From Rhodoferax sp. (GTDB lineage: Bacteria; Pseudomonadota; Gammaproteobacteria; Burkholderiales; Burkholderiaceae_C): a stretch of DNA of 64,000 nt. Positions within the stretch are counted from its first letter, which is position 1. Each line of letters starts with the position of its first letter. The position numbers and the translations under genes are program-made. The notes beneath the pieces were generated by a model that saw nothing but the letters and a program-made list of their open reading frames with translations, made no database searches and had not been told where the DNA came from. The stretch lies in contig NZ_JAAFHA010000005.1 in assembly GCF_010365055.1 (NCBI RefSeq), forward strand, positions 1-64,000. Reading direction: 5' to 3'. This document shows positions 1 through 9,166 of this stretch, in pieces.

Positions 1-2064
1 GAAGACCTGTCGGAGTTGGTAGCCCAGGTTTTGGCGGACCAGGACAGGATCAAAGGCATCCTTCTGACGTCTGCCAAATCCACCTTCTTTGCGGGCGCTG
101 ACCTCAAGGGCACGATGCGCCTCAAGCCCTCGGACGCCAGCGCCGTTTACACCCAGATTGAATTGCTCAAGAAGAACTTCCACACGTTGGAGACTCTGGG
201 CAAGCCGGTGGTAAGTTGCCTCAACGGCAGCGCGCTGGGCGGCGGCTGGGAGGTGGCGCTGGTGGGCCATTACCGCATCGCAATTGACAATCCCAAGACC
301 CAGTTTGGCATGCCTGAAGTGACATTGGGCCTGTTGCCGGGCGCGGGCGGTGTGACCAAGATGACGCGCATGCTGGGCCTGATGGGCGCACAACCCTACC
401 TGGTGGAAGGCAAGACTTTCTCGCCCAAAGAAGCCAAAAGCCTGGGACTGGTGCATGAACTGGTCGCAGCGGGCGAGACCGCCGCCGCTGACATGCGCGC
501 CAAGGCCCTGGCCTGGATAGCAGCCAACCCCAGCGCCCAGCACCCCTGGGAAGCCAAGGGCTACAAGGTGCCCGGCGGCCTGCCCTCCAGCCCGGCAGTC
601 GCGCAAATGCTGGTGGTCGCACCGGCCATGATCAAGCAGCAAACGCGCGGCCTGTACCCGGCGCCCGAAGCCATCATGGCCTGCATGGTCGAGGGTCTGC
701 AAGTCGATATCCCGACCGCGCTGCGAATCGAGAGCCGCTACCTCGCCAAACTCATGACCGGCATCAATGCCCGCGCCATGATCAACACCTTCTTCTTCAA
801 CCTCAACGCGATCAAGAGCGGCCAGTCGCGCCCCGGCAACGCGCCGCGCTTCAAACCGGCCAAGGTCGGTTTGCTCGGTGCCGGCATGATGGGCGCGGGC
901 ATTGCCTTTTCCCAGGCCAGCAAAGGCATCGCCACCGTGCTCAAAGACGTGAGGCAGGACAAGGCTGATCTGGGCAAGTCGTACAGCGCCAAGATCACCC
1001 AGGCGCGCGTGGACAAAGGCCGCATGAGCGCGGCCGAGCAGCAAACCATTCTGGAGCGCATTCACACCACCGACAAAGTGGCGGACCTGGCCGGTTGCGA
1101 CCTGATCATCGAGGCGGTGTTTGAAAACCGCGAACTCAAGGCCAAAGTCACGAAAGAGGCCGAGCCCATGCTGGCCCCGGGCGGCTTTTTCGCGTCCAAC
1201 ACCTCGACATTGCCCATCAGCGGCCTGGCCACGGCAAGTGTTGCGGCTGACAAATTCATCGGCATCCATTTCTTCAGCCCGGTGGACAAGATGAAGCTGG
1301 TGGAGATTATTCGCGGCGCGCAAACCAGCGACGACACCGTGGCGCGGGCTTATGACTACGTGCAGGCCATCGGCAAGATGCCCATCGTGGTGAACGATTC
1401 ACGCGGCTTCTTTACCAGCCGCGTGTTTGGCACCTTTGTGATGGAAGGTGTCGCCATGCTCGGTGAAGGCATTGCGGCAGCAGCCATCGAAAATGCGGGC
1501 ATCCACAGTGGCATGCCGGTCGGCCCGCTGGCGGTGCTCGATGAGACTTCGCTCACACTGAGTCTGCATGTGATGGCGCAAACCCGCGCCGACTTTGCGG
1601 CCGAGGGCAAGACTTATGTCGCCAGCCCGGGCGAGGCGCTGCTGGTCACCATGGTGAAAGAGCACCAGCGGCCCGGGCGCGCGGGTGGCGCTGGCTTCTA
1701 CGAATATCCTGCGGAAAAAGGCGTCAAGAAATTCCTCTGGCCACAGCTCAAGGCTCTGTTTGAGAAAGCCGATGTTCAATGGGACATCAACGACCTGAAA
1801 GACCGCCTGCTCTATCGTCAGGCGGTGGAAACGGCCCGTTGCTTGAGCGAGAACGTGCTCACCAGCGTACATGACGCCAACATCGGCTCGATCTTCGGCA
1901 TTGGCTTCCCGGCTTGGACGGGGGGCGCCATGCAGTTCATCTACGGCATGGGGATCGACGCCTTTGTCAAACGGGCGGACGAACTGGCAGCCAAGTTCGG
2001 GGACGGCTTTGCATTGACGGATGAGGTCAAGGCCGCAATTGCCCGCTATCAGCCGGTTTATTGA
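1..2064 (+). CDS. 3-hydroxyacyl-CoA dehydrogenase / enoyl-CoA hydratase (FadJ/FadB-type), 5' truncated by window edge
   Basis: Bifunctional beta-oxidation enzyme: hydrates trans-2-enoyl-CoA and oxidises the resulting 3-hydroxyacyl-CoA with NAD. The reading frame is open from base 1, so the true start lies upstream; 687 codons are visible, against about 715-730 in E. coli FadJ/FadB. The N-terminal crotonase domain shows the oxyanion-hole stretch GSALGGGWEVAL (about residue 75). The NAD-binding domain begins near residue 285 with GLLGAGMMGAGIAFSQ, and the dehydrogenase signature GIHFFSPVDKMKLVEI carries the catalytic His. A C-terminal dehydrogenase repeat follows, ending at TGA 2062-2064. A thiolase partner would be expected upstream, outside the window. 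The family call is secure; the choice between FadB and FadJ is not. Confidence 0.93.
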   Translation, partial: EDLSELVAQVLADQDRIKGILLTSAKSTFFAGADLKGTMRLKPSDASAVYTQIELLKKNFHTLETLGKPVVSCLNGSALGGGWEVALVGHYRIAIDNPKTQFGMPEVTLGLLPGAGGVTKMTRMLGLMGAQPYLVEGKTFSPKEAKSLGLVHELVAAGETAAADMRAKALAWIAANPSAQHPWEAKGYKVPGGLPSSPAVAQMLVVAPAMIKQQTRGLYPAPEAIMACMVEGLQVDIPTALRIESRYLAKLMTGINARAMINTFFFNLNAIKSGQSRPGNAPRFKPAKVGLLGAGMMGAGIAFSQASKGIATVLKDVRQDKADLGKSYSAKITQARVDKGRMSAAEQQTILERIHTTDKVADLAGCDLIIEAVFENRELKAKVTKEAEPMLAPGGFFASNTSTLPISGLATASVAADKFIGIHFFSPVDKMKLVEIIRGAQTSDDTVARAYDYVQAIGKMPIVVNDSRGFFTSRVFGTFVMEGVAMLGEGIAAAAIENAGIHSGMPVGPLAVLDETSLTLSLHVMAQTRADFAAEGKTYVASPGEALLVTMVKEHQRPGRAGGAGFYEYPAEKGVKKFLWPQLKALFEKADVQWDINDLKDRLLYRQAVETARCLSENVLTSVHDANIGSIFGIGFPAWTGGAMQFIYGMGIDAFVKRADELAAKFGDGFALTDEVKAAIARYQPVY

Positions 2065-2137
2065 CATTCAGCACGGCCAGACACCGTTCGTCATTGGGTG
2101 CAATCACGGGTAGTCCCAAAAAACCTGGAGGCTCTTG

Positions 2138-3034
2138 ATGCTTTCACGCCTGATGCGCCGCCTGTTGCTGGGCCAGATTGTGATCGGCGCACTGCTGGGC
2201 GGGCTGCTGGCCTGGCAGACGGGTGCCACGCGCTGGCTGGTGGTGCTCATGGCGCTGGCCTTGCCGCTGCTGGGGGTGCTGCTGGTGGTCATCACCATTG
2301 CGCTCAACTCACGCGTGCCAGGCGCAAATAGCCGCTGGTTGCGTTCGCTGCTGTTTGAATACGCGGCCATGGTCCGGGCCTCTCTGTGGCAACTCCCCTG
2401 GGCCAGAACGACGCAAGTGGCCATGCCTGCGCCGGGCGCCACGATGGGCACCCCGGTGCTGCTGGTGCATGGCTATCTGTGCAACCACCGGGTCTGGGAT
2501 GCCATGGCGCGTCAATTGAACAACGCCGGCCACCCGGTCATGCAAATTGACCTGGAACCCGTGTTCGCACCGATTGACAGCTACGCCCCCCAAGTGGAGC
2601 AGGCGGTGTCCGAGCTGTGCAGCCAAACTGGTGCCGCCAAAGTCGCGCTCATCGGTCACAGCATGGGCGGTGTGGTCATCCGGGCCTGGATGCGCGCTTT
2701 TGGCACGGCCCGCGTGTACCGGGTGATCACGCTGGGCACACCCCACGCCGGCACGCAGGTCGCCCGGCGCACCAGAACGCCGAACGGGCAACAGATGGTC
2801 TGGCGCAGCGCCTGGCTGCAAGAACTGGAAAAGAGCGAGTCGCCGCAGACCCGTGCCCTGATGCGCATCGCCCTCACGCCCCAAGACCACATCGTGTACC
2901 CGCAGCGCGAGCAGGTGCTGCCCGGGGTGCCGGTCACCGTATTTGACGGACTGGGGCACTTAGAGCTCTGCGGCAACCGGGCCGTCATTGCCTGGGTCTT
3001 GCAGCAACTTGATGATCCGGTGGTGCCTGCTTGA
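2138..3034 (+). CDS. Alpha/beta-hydrolase, lipase-like, with N-terminal membrane segments
   Basis: Probable esterase or triacylglycerol lipase-like hydrolase. The start is set at ATG 2138 because GGAG at 2127-2130 is 7 bases upstream; an in-frame TTG three bases earlier is too close. Residues about 5-60 contain two hydrophobic helices, suggesting inner-membrane anchoring. The hydrolase core follows: an HG oxyanion motif (LLVHGYLCN), the nucleophile elbow GHSMGG with the catalytic Ser, and a late GHLEL carrying the likely catalytic His near the C-terminus. It sits 74 bases downstream of the beta-oxidation gene on the same strand, which fits fatty-acid release, but the substrate is unknown. Confidence 0.8.
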   Translation: MLSRLMRRLLLGQIVIGALLGGLLAWQTGATRWLVVLMALALPLLGVLLVVITIALNSRVPGANSRWLRSLLFEYAAMVRASLWQLPWARTTQVAMPAPGATMGTPVLLVHGYLCNHRVWDAMARQLNNAGHPVMQIDLEPVFAPIDSYAPQVEQAVSELCSQTGAAKVALIGHSMGGVVIRAWMRAFGTARVYRVITLGTPHAGTQVARRTRTPNGQQMVWRSAWLQELEKSESPQTRALMRIALTPQDHIVYPQREQVLPGVPVTVFDGLGHLELCGNRAVIAWVLQQLDDPVVPA

Positions 3035-3111
3035 GTCATCGGCCCGCTGGCAACCTGCACAATCACTTCAATCAGGTATCGCCCGCGCCGGTATCTGGTA
3101 AAACCCATGTC

Positions 3112-3830
3112 ATGATGGACATGGAAACTGACCCAAAACACTTTATCGAGGCGGTCACCGAACTCGGTGAAAAACGCCCAGTGCTGACGACACAGACTAT
3201 CCCGGCAATCTCGCTGGCAATTCCATCAGTTCGCTGGGGCGCTTTCTCTCGCTTGGCGAGTTGGTCACATCCCTGTTGTCGTCCGATGCGCCAGGTTCCG
3301 AGGTGCGGCTTTGGGTACTGCTGCGCATGAACAAACATCGCTATGACGAGGCACTGGTCGAGAGCGTGATGCAGAACCTGGAGCCACAAACCGAGCCGCA
3401 GAGCAAGGGTGTGGCCGTCATGGCTGATCCGGTCGGTCGCCTCCTGGAAATCGACGCAACCCTGTCCGACTGGCCGATCGACATGACCCAATGGACGGTC
3501 CTGAGCGCGCCGCGCCAGGCAAGCCTGGCCGCCGCGGCGGAGCAGTCGGCCCAGTTGCGCCGCACACTGGCCAATGTCGGCGTGGCGCCGCAGCAGTTGG
3601 CACAACTGGGCGGCGATGCGCTGGACGAGTTTCTTCAATTGGAGCTGACACCTTTGGCGCAAGAAGCGGCCTGGCAATTGCGCACGCTGGCGCGCCAAGC
3701 GAAACGGCGCTGGCATGTCGAACCCGATGGCACCTATCCAGATAACCTGCAGGCGTGGCTAGACCGGGTGGATGCATTGGCGGCCAACATCAACAGCATG
3801 ACGCCCGCGCAACTGCGTGGCAGCGAATAG
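3112..3830 (+). CDS. Unknown protein, probably frameshifted near base 3172
   Basis: No family recognised. The long open frame runs to TAG 3828-3830, but its first usable start codon is TTG 3261, with no good ribosome site. The same frame already looks coding from about 3171 (residues ADDTDYPGNLAGNS), just after an in-frame TGA at 3168. One frame over, ATG 3112 or 3115 opens a sensible N-terminus (MDMETDPKHFIEAVTEL). The two join perfectly by a -1 shift in the A-run at 3170-3174, giving about 239 residues. Either one A is missing (a mutation or sequencing error) or there is real slippage. The C-terminal part is Ala/Leu/Gln-rich and probably helical and cytoplasmic. The gene ends 6 bases before chrA1. 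Confidence 0.5.
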
Positions 3831-3836
3831 TCTTCT

Positions 3837-4436
3837 GTGGTTGCGCATCAAGATGGCGGCTCGCCGCGTCCAGACTCCCTGACTGACCTGTTCTGGTCGT
3901 TCACAGTGCTGGCACTCCAGGGCTTTGGCGGCGTGCTGGCGATCGTGCAACGCGAGTTGGTCGAAAAGAAGCAGTGGCTCACACCTGAGGAGTTCATGGA
4001 GGACTGGGCAGTGGCGCAGATCTTACCGGGCCCGAATGTGGTCAATCTTTCCATGATGATTGGCGACCGCTACTTTGGCTGGCGTGGCGCTTTGACGGCG
4101 GTGGCTGGCATGCTGACCTTCCCGCTGATCATTGTGCTGGCGTTGGCGGCGCTGTTTGCGGGAGTTTCTGATTCCCCTGGGGTTCAAGGCGCGCTACGCG
4201 GTATGGGTGCCGTGGCGGCGGGTCTGATCGCCGGTACGGGATTGAAGCTTATCAATTCCTTAAGGACTAATGTGATGGGAGCCATTGTCTGCTGGTTATT
4301 AGTAGCTATTACTTTTATAGCTATTGCCATACTGCATGTGCAATTGGCATGGGTTCTGCTGGGCGCCGGGACGCTGGCCTGTGTCTGGGCGCACCGGCAA
4401 CTGGGCAAAATTCAGGCGCGGGCAAACGCAGAATGA
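3837..4436 (+). CDS. chrA1: Chromate transporter, N-terminal-half type (split ChrA, subunit 1)
   Basis: CHR-family membrane protein, 199 residues, corresponding to one half of a long ChrA. The long forms export chromate by proton antiport in the inner membrane; short forms act as paired subunits. Visible family features are the early GFGG motif (LALQGFGGVLAIVQREL) and LPGPNVVNLSMMIG, followed by four to five hydrophobic helices. The start is GTG 3837. The 3' end overlaps chrA2 by 4 bases (ATGA), indicating translational coupling and heteromeric assembly. Bases 4296-4325, coding for part of the last long hydrophobic stretch (WLLVAITFIAIAI), match half of the window's palindromic repeat, so this helix may be repeat-derived. 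Confidence 0.88.
   Translation: MVAHQDGGSPRPDSLTDLFWSFTVLALQGFGGVLAIVQRELVEKKQWLTPEEFMEDWAVAQILPGPNVVNLSMMIGDRYFGWRGALTAVAGMLTFPLIIVLALAALFAGVSDSPGVQGALRGMGAVAAGLIAGTGLKLINSLRTNVMGAIVCWLLVAITFIAIAILHVQLAWVLLGAGTLACVWAHRQLGKIQARANAE
4296..4325 (+). repeat. Partial copy of the Comamonadaceae-type palindromic repeat inside chrA1
   Basis: Only the AT-rich palindromic half (AGTAGCTA...TAGCTATT) is recognisable. Eighteen bases, CTATTACTTTTATAGCTA at 4306-4323, are identical to 59092-59109 in the copy at the 3' end of meaB. The GC-rich half (GACGGGGGCTAGAGCC) cannot be recognised downstream. The segment is read in frame as hydrophobic residues of a membrane helix. Confidence 0.55.
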
Positions 4437-5041
4437 GTGCAAGCCTGACATTGAATCTGACGCTCGCCGATTGGCTGGCTTTGCTAAGCCATTTCCTATC
4501 GCTGTCGCTGCTGGCCATTGGGGGCGCCATCACCACGGCACCCGACATGCACCGCTACCTGGTGATTGAGCAGCATTGGCTGAGCGACAGCCAATTCACC
4601 TCCTCCATCGCGCTGGCGCAAGCCGCACCCGGACCCAACGTTCTGTTTGTTGCCTTGCTGGGCTGGAACGTGGGCCTGAATGCTGGGGGCGGCATGGACG
4701 CAGGTGTGCTGGCTTGGGTCTATGCCCTGCTCGGGGTCGTGATCACCATGGTGGGCATCATGTTGCCCAGCACAACACTCACCTTCGTGGCTGCCCGCTG
4801 GGGTCACCGCAACCGGGAACGGCGCTGGGTGCGCGCCTTCAAGCAGGGGTTGGCCCCGATCGTGATTGCGCTGCTGTTGGCGACCGGGTGGATTCTGGCT
4901 GTCGGCCACGGCAGTTCCTTGAGTAACTGGCCCGTCTGGCTGCTGACAGCGGTGAGTGCCCTGCTGGTCTGGCGCACCCGCTTGCACTTGTTGTGGCTGT
5001 TGGCGGCGGGAGGCTTCTTGGGTTGGATCGGCTTGGCTTAG
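4433..5041 (+). CDS. chrA2: Chromate transporter, second half (split ChrA, subunit 2)
   Basis: Second short CHR-family subunit, 202 residues. It starts at ATG 4433 inside the stop codon of chrA1. The family motif is APGPNVLFVALLGWNVG (about residue 65), preceded by LLAIGGAITTAPDMHRYLV, the counterpart of the GFGG region. Several strongly hydrophobic helices follow. With chrA1 it should form a heterodimeric transporter equivalent to long ChrA. Chromate is the family's usual substrate; resistance in this organism is an inference. The gene ends 12 bases before the Fur-like box of the next gene. Confidence 0.88.
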   Translation: MSASLTLNLTLADWLALLSHFLSLSLLAIGGAITTAPDMHRYLVIEQHWLSDSQFTSSIALAQAAPGPNVLFVALLGWNVGLNAGGGMDAGVLAWVYALLGVVITMVGIMLPSTTLTFVAARWGHRNRERRWVRAFKQGLAPIVIALLLATGWILAVGHGSSLSNWPVWLLTAVSALLVWRTRLHLLWLLAAGGFLGWIGLA

Positions 5042-5052
5042 CAAACTGTGTT

Positions 5053-5071
5053 GAGAATCATTCGCATTTGT
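5053..5071 (+). promoter_or_regulatory. Fur box upstream of the iron-binding protein gene
   Basis: GAGAATCATTCGCATTTGT matches the 19-bp Fur consensus at about 11 positions and has the classical GAGAATCATT...CATT look of beta- and gammaproteobacterial Fur boxes. It lies 38 bases before the start codon of the Fe(III)-binding protein gene, where bound Fur would block transcription in iron-replete cells. Confidence 0.7.
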
Positions 5072-5109
5072 GATAACATGAAATCTTCATTATTTGGAGT
5101 TCACACGAC

Positions 5110-6153
5110 ATGCTCAAGTCACACATCCCCACCGCCTGCGCGATCTTGTTCGCCTGCACTGCGGTCGCGGCGCAAGACCAGGTGCTCAATATCTACTCGG
5201 CCCGCCACTACCCGACCGATGAGACGCTTTACAGCAATTTCAGCAAAGCCACCGGCATCAAGATCAATCGTGTCGACGCCGATGACGCGGGGATTCTCAC
5301 GCGACTCAAGGCAGAAGGCAGTGCATCGCCGGCCGACGTCATTTTGCTGGTCGACGCCGCACGCCTGTGGAAGGGCGAGGTTGAAGGGCTGTTCCAACCC
5401 ATCAAGTCGAAAATTCTGAATGAGGCCATTCCCGCGCAGCTGCATGGCAAATCAACGGCCGATGGTGCTTCTGCCTGGTTCGGCTTTTCCACCCGTGCCC
5501 GGGTCATTGTGTACAACAAAGACACAGTCCAAAAAGAGGATGTTGATACCTACGAGGAACTGGGCGAGTCCAAAAACAAGGGGAAACTGTGCATCCGCTC
5601 TGGCTCACACCCGTACAACCTGTCGCTCTTTGGCGCAGTGCTTGAGCACTTGGGCGAAGAGAAAACGCAAGCTTGGCTAAAAGGCATGGTCGACAACATG
5701 GCGCGCACACCCAAAGGCGGTGATACCGACCAGATCAAAGGCGTAGCCTCGGGCGAATGTGGCGTCGCGGTGACCAACTCCTATTACCTGGCGCGCCTGA
5801 TGCGTTCCGACAAGCCCGAGGACAAGGCCATCACTGAGCGGGTGGGTGTTGTGTTCCCGAACCAGGAGACGTGGGGCACCCACGTCAACATCGCCGGTGG
5901 CGCGGTGGCCAGACATGCCAAGAACCCGGCCAACGCCGTCAAATTCTTGGAGTACCTGGCCAGCGCCCCGGCGCAGAACCAGTTTGCCAACGGCAACAAC
6001 GAATGGCCGGTGGCCAGAGGCGTCAAGATCAACAACCCGGCCTTGCAGGCCATGAACGGTGGCAGCTTCAAGAGCGAAACCATCCCCATCAGTGTGGTGG
6101 GGATGAACCAGGTCAAGGTCCAGCAGATGCTGGACCGCGTTGGCTTCAGATGA
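5110..6153 (+). CDS. Fe(III) ABC transporter periplasmic substrate-binding protein (FutA/FbpA type)
   Basis: Periplasmic ferric-iron-binding protein, 347 residues. A signal peptide occupies residues 1-21 (hydrophobic core, cleavage after AVAA). The mature start DQVLNIYSARHYPTDETLY is typical of the FutA/FbpA/AfuA group, and TNSYYLARL (about residue 222) contains the paired Tyr residues that coordinate iron. Ribosome site GGAG at 5096-5099 supports ATG 5110. The Fur box directly upstream agrees with the iron role. No permease or ATPase gene follows: clpA converges 10 bases later, so partners must be encoded elsewhere. Confidence 0.93.
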   Translation: MLKSHIPTACAILFACTAVAAQDQVLNIYSARHYPTDETLYSNFSKATGIKINRVDADDAGILTRLKAEGSASPADVILLVDAARLWKGEVEGLFQPIKSKILNEAIPAQLHGKSTADGASAWFGFSTRARVIVYNKDTVQKEDVDTYEELGESKNKGKLCIRSGSHPYNLSLFGAVLEHLGEEKTQAWLKGMVDNMARTPKGGDTDQIKGVASGECGVAVTNSYYLARLMRSDKPEDKAITERVGVVFPNQETWGTHVNIAGGAVARHAKNPANAVKFLEYLASAPAQNQFANGNNEWPVARGVKINNPALQAMNGGSFKSETIPISVVGMNQVKVQQMLDRVGFR

Positions 6154-6163
6154 AATTACAGCG

Positions 6164-8491
6164 TCAAATGATCGTTGCCGCTTGCGGCTCGGGCTTGGCT
6201 TTGCCCTCTTTTTTCGACAACGGTTGAATGTCGAGCAAGACCTCGGTCTTGCTCTCATCCGTGTCGTCCAGATCAACCGTCAGCCGGCCACCTTCGGTCA
6301 AGCGGCCGAAGAGCAATTCATCAGCCAGCGCACGACGAATCGTGTCCTGGATCAAGCGCTGCATCGGGCGTGCGCCCATGAGGGGATCAAAACCCTTCTT
6401 GGCCAGGTGCTTGCGCAACTTATCGGTAAAGGTGACATCCACCTTCTTGTCGGCCAACTGGGCCTCAAGTTGCAGCAAGAACTTGTCGACCACGCGCAGG
6501 ATGACGATTTCATCGAGCGCCTTGAAGCTGACGACGGCATCGAGCCGGTTGCGGAATTCCGGCGTAAACAACCGCTTGATATCGGCCATTTCATCGCCCG
6601 CCTCGCGGACATTGGTGAACCCCATGACGGACTTGTTCATGGTCTCAGCACCGGCGTTGGTCGTCATGACGATGATGACGTTGCGGAAGTCGGCCTTGCG
6701 CCCGTTGTTGTCAGTCAAGGTGCCATGGTCCATGACCTGCAACAGCACATTGAAGATCGCCGGGTGCGCCTTCTCGATTTCATCGAGCAGCAAGACACAG
6801 TGCGGTTTCTTGGTAATGGCTTCAGTCAACAGGCCGCCCTGATCAAAGCCCACATAGCCAGGCGGTGCACCGATCAGGCGACTCACCGCGTGTTGCTCCA
6901 TGTATTCGCTCATGTCGAAGCGAATCAGGTCAATGCCCATGATGTAAGCCAATTGCTTCGCCGCCTCGGTCTTGCCGACCCCGGTGGGGCCGCTGAACAA
7001 GAACGCACCGATCGGCTTATCGCCCTTGCCCAGTCCAGAACGCGCCATCTTGACGGCTGAGGCCAGCATGTCCAGCGCTTTGTCTTGCCCAAACACGACA
7101 TTCTTCAGGTCGCGCTCCAGCGTTCTGAGCTTGCCGCGATCGTCATTGGACACATTCGCGGGAGGAATCCGTGCAATCTTGGCCACGATTTCTTCCACTT
7201 CAGCCTTGCTGATGATCTTCTTGCGCTTGGATGGCGGCAAGATGCGCTGCGCGGCACCGGCTTCGTCAATCACATCAATCGCCTTGTCAGGCAGATGGCG
7301 GTCGTTGATGTACTTGGCGCTCAGCTCGGCTGCCGCCTGCAAGGCCGCCACCGCGTACTTGACGTTGTGATGCTCCTCAAAACGTGATTTAAGGCCCTTG
7401 AGAATCTCCACCGTTTGCTCAACCGTCGGCTCGACGACGTCAATCTTCTGGAAGCGACGCGACAGCGCGGCGTCTTTTTCGAAAATGCCGCGATATTCAG
7501 TGAATGTGGTTGCCCCAATGCACTTGAGCGCACCGGAACTCAAACCTGGTTTGAGCAGGTTGGACGCATCAAGCGTGCCGCCCGACGCCGCCCCGGCACC
7601 AATCAGGGTGTGGATCTCATCGATGAACAAAATGGCATTGGGTTTGTCCTTCAAGGACTTCAACACCCCTTTCAGTCGCTGCTCGAAGTCGCCCCGGTAT
7701 TTGGTGCCCGCCAGCAGAGCGCCCATGTCGAGTGAATAGACTATCGCTTCGGCCAAAATATCGGGCACGTCTTTTTGCGTAATTCGCCATGCCAAACCTT
7801 CCGCAATGGCCGTTTTTCCGACGCCGGCCTCTCCGACCAACAGGGGGTTGTTCTTGCGACGACGGCACAATATCTGGATGACACGCTCGACCTCATACTC
7901 GCGGCCAATCAAAGGATCAATCTTGCCGTCTTTGGCCAACTGATTGAGGTTTTGGGTGTACTGTTCGAGAGGAGACGATTTCTCATTTTTCTCAGAGACA
8001 CCTTCCTCGCTTTCAGCTTGACTTTCGCCCGACTTGGTCGGCTCCGGCGGATCGTTTTTCTTGATACCGTGCGCGATGAAGTTCACCACGTCCAGGCGAG
8101 TCACGCCCTGCTGATGCAGGTAGTACACGGCGTGAGAGTCTTTCTCCCCAAAAATGGCCACCAACACGTTGGCGCCAGTGACCTCTTTCTTGCCGCTGCC
8201 AGTGGATTGAACGTGCATGATGGCGCGCTGAATCACACGCTGAAAACCCAGGGTGGGCTGCGTGTCCACATCGTCTGAACCCGCCACCTGAGGCGTGTTG
8301 TCCTTGATGAAGTTTGCCAAAGACTTGCGCAAATCATCGATATTGACTGAGCACGCCCGCAGCACTTCAGCCGCACTGGGGTTGTCCAACAAGGCGAGCA
8401 ACAAATGCTCAACGGTGATGAATTCGTGACGCTGCTGGCGCGCCTCAACAAATGCCATATGAAGGCTAACTTCCAATTCTTGGGCAATCAT
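6164..8491 (-). CDS. clpA: ATP-dependent Clp protease ATP-binding subunit ClpA
   Basis: AAA+ unfoldase that feeds substrates to ClpP, 775 residues, close to E. coli ClpA (758). The N-terminal Clp repeat domain (residues 1-145, starting [14 protein letters not shown]) is where ClpS docks. The first ATPase module has Walker [10 protein letters not shown] (about residue 213) and Walker B ILFIDEIH. The second has GPTGVGKTE (about residue 500) and [12 protein letters not shown]. The C-terminus is rich in Lys/Glu. clpS lies 147 bases upstream on the same strand, the usual order clpS-clpA for N-end-rule proteolysis. The gap between them is AT-rich and may carry a clpA promoter. Confidence 0.97.
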   Translation of the reverse strand: MIAQELEVSLHMAFVEARQQRHEFITVEHLLLALLDNPSAAEVLRACSVNIDDLRKSLANFIKDNTPQVAGSDDVDTQPTLGFQRVIQRAIMHVQSTGSGKKEVTGANVLVAIFGEKDSHAVYYLHQQGVTRLDVVNFIAHGIKKNDPPEPTKSGESQAESEEGVSEKNEKSSPLEQYTQNLNQLAKDGKIDPLIGREYEVERVIQILCRRRKNNPLLVGEAGVGKTAIAEGLAWRITQKDVPDILAEAIVYSLDMGALLAGTKYRGDFEQRLKGVLKSLKDKPNAILFIDEIHTLIGAGAASGGTLDASNLLKPGLSSGALKCIGATTFTEYRGIFEKDAALSRRFQKIDVVEPTVEQTVEILKGLKSRFEEHHNVKYAVAALQAAAELSAKYINDRHLPDKAIDVIDEAGAAQRILPPSKRKKIISKAEVEEIVAKIARIPPANVSNDDRGKLRTLERDLKNVVFGQDKALDMLASAVKMARSGLGKGDKPIGAFLFSGPTGVGKTEAAKQLAYIMGIDLIRFDMSEYMEQHAVSRLIGAPPGYVGFDQGGLLTEAITKKPHCVLLLDEIEKAHPAIFNVLLQVMDHGTLTDNNGRKADFRNVIIVMTTNAGAETMNKSVMGFTNVREAGDEMADIKRLFTPEFRNRLDAVVSFKALDEIVILRVVDKFLLQLEAQLADKKVDVTFTDKLRKHLAKKGFDPLMGARPMQRLIQDTIRRALADELLFGRLTEGGRLTVDLDDTDESKTEVLLDIQPLSKKEGKAKPEPQAATII

Positions 8492-8638
8492 GTGATTTCC
8501 TTTATAGCCTTTACTTTAATGATTAACTGTAATCTGATTTCAATATCAATTCTGACGAGATGCCAAGATGTCCCTATCCATCAAGGGCAGAGCGAGCCCA
8601 GATGGCGCACCTGGCTTCGGACGGCCCCGCCAAAACAT

Positions 8639-9001
8639 TCAAAAATCGACGGGCTCACTGATGCACTTCAACGGATGTCCGGCCTTGTTGGCCGCATCGA
8701 GCACCTGATCCACTTTGGTGGCGGCCACGTCACGCGAGTAGACCCCACAAACGCCTTTGCCATCGAGGTGAATCTTGAGCATGATCCTTGTGGCTCCCTC
8801 CAAATCCTTGCCAAAAAACTCCTGGATCACCACCACCACAAATTCCATCGGCGTGTAGTCGTCATTCAGCATGACAACTTGGTACATGTGCGGAGGCTTG
8901 GTCCTTTGCGTTCGCCGTTCAAGTACAACGGTACCGCCCTCATCCGGGTCAGGCGCCTGAACCGGCGGCGTTTTGGGAATTTCGGGTGATTTGCTTGCCA
9001 T
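8639..9001 (-). CDS. clpS: ATP-dependent Clp protease adaptor ClpS
   Basis: Small adaptor that delivers N-end-rule substrates to ClpA. It has 120 residues with an unstructured acidic/Pro-rich N-terminal extension and the conserved core [18 protein letters not shown]. The Asn-Asp-Asp residues and following Met line the pocket for N-terminal residues. [16 protein letters not shown] further supports the family. The next gene on the strand is its partner clpA. Start ATG 8999-9001. Confidence 0.97.
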   Translation of the reverse strand: MASKSPEIPKTPPVQAPDPDEGGTVVLERRTQRTKPPHMYQVVMLNDDYTPMEFVVVVIQEFFGKDLEGATRIMLKIHLDGKGVCGVYSRDVAATKVDQVLDAANKAGHPLKCISEPVDF

Positions 9002-9084
9002 GGTTTGATTCTATCGAGCGCACCGTTTCACTGCGCCGCCCCTGTGAATTGGTGACAATCTGCCAGCATTCAAGCAGCAGAGAC

Positions 9085-9120
9085 AAAAAAACCGCTCACA
9101 GCGGCCAGGCCAGAGCGGTT
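9085..9120 (-). terminator. Rho-independent terminator after icd
   Basis: Read on the minus strand, AACCGCTC (9113-9120) pairs with GAGCGGTT (9090-9097) across a 15-base GC-rich loop and runs into a T-tract (9085-9090). It lies 47 bases beyond the icd stop codon. Confidence 0.8.
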
Positions 9121-9166
9121 CAGGTATCGGCGGGCCCAAGCCTCGCCGAGAGCCAGCAGGCTGCAG

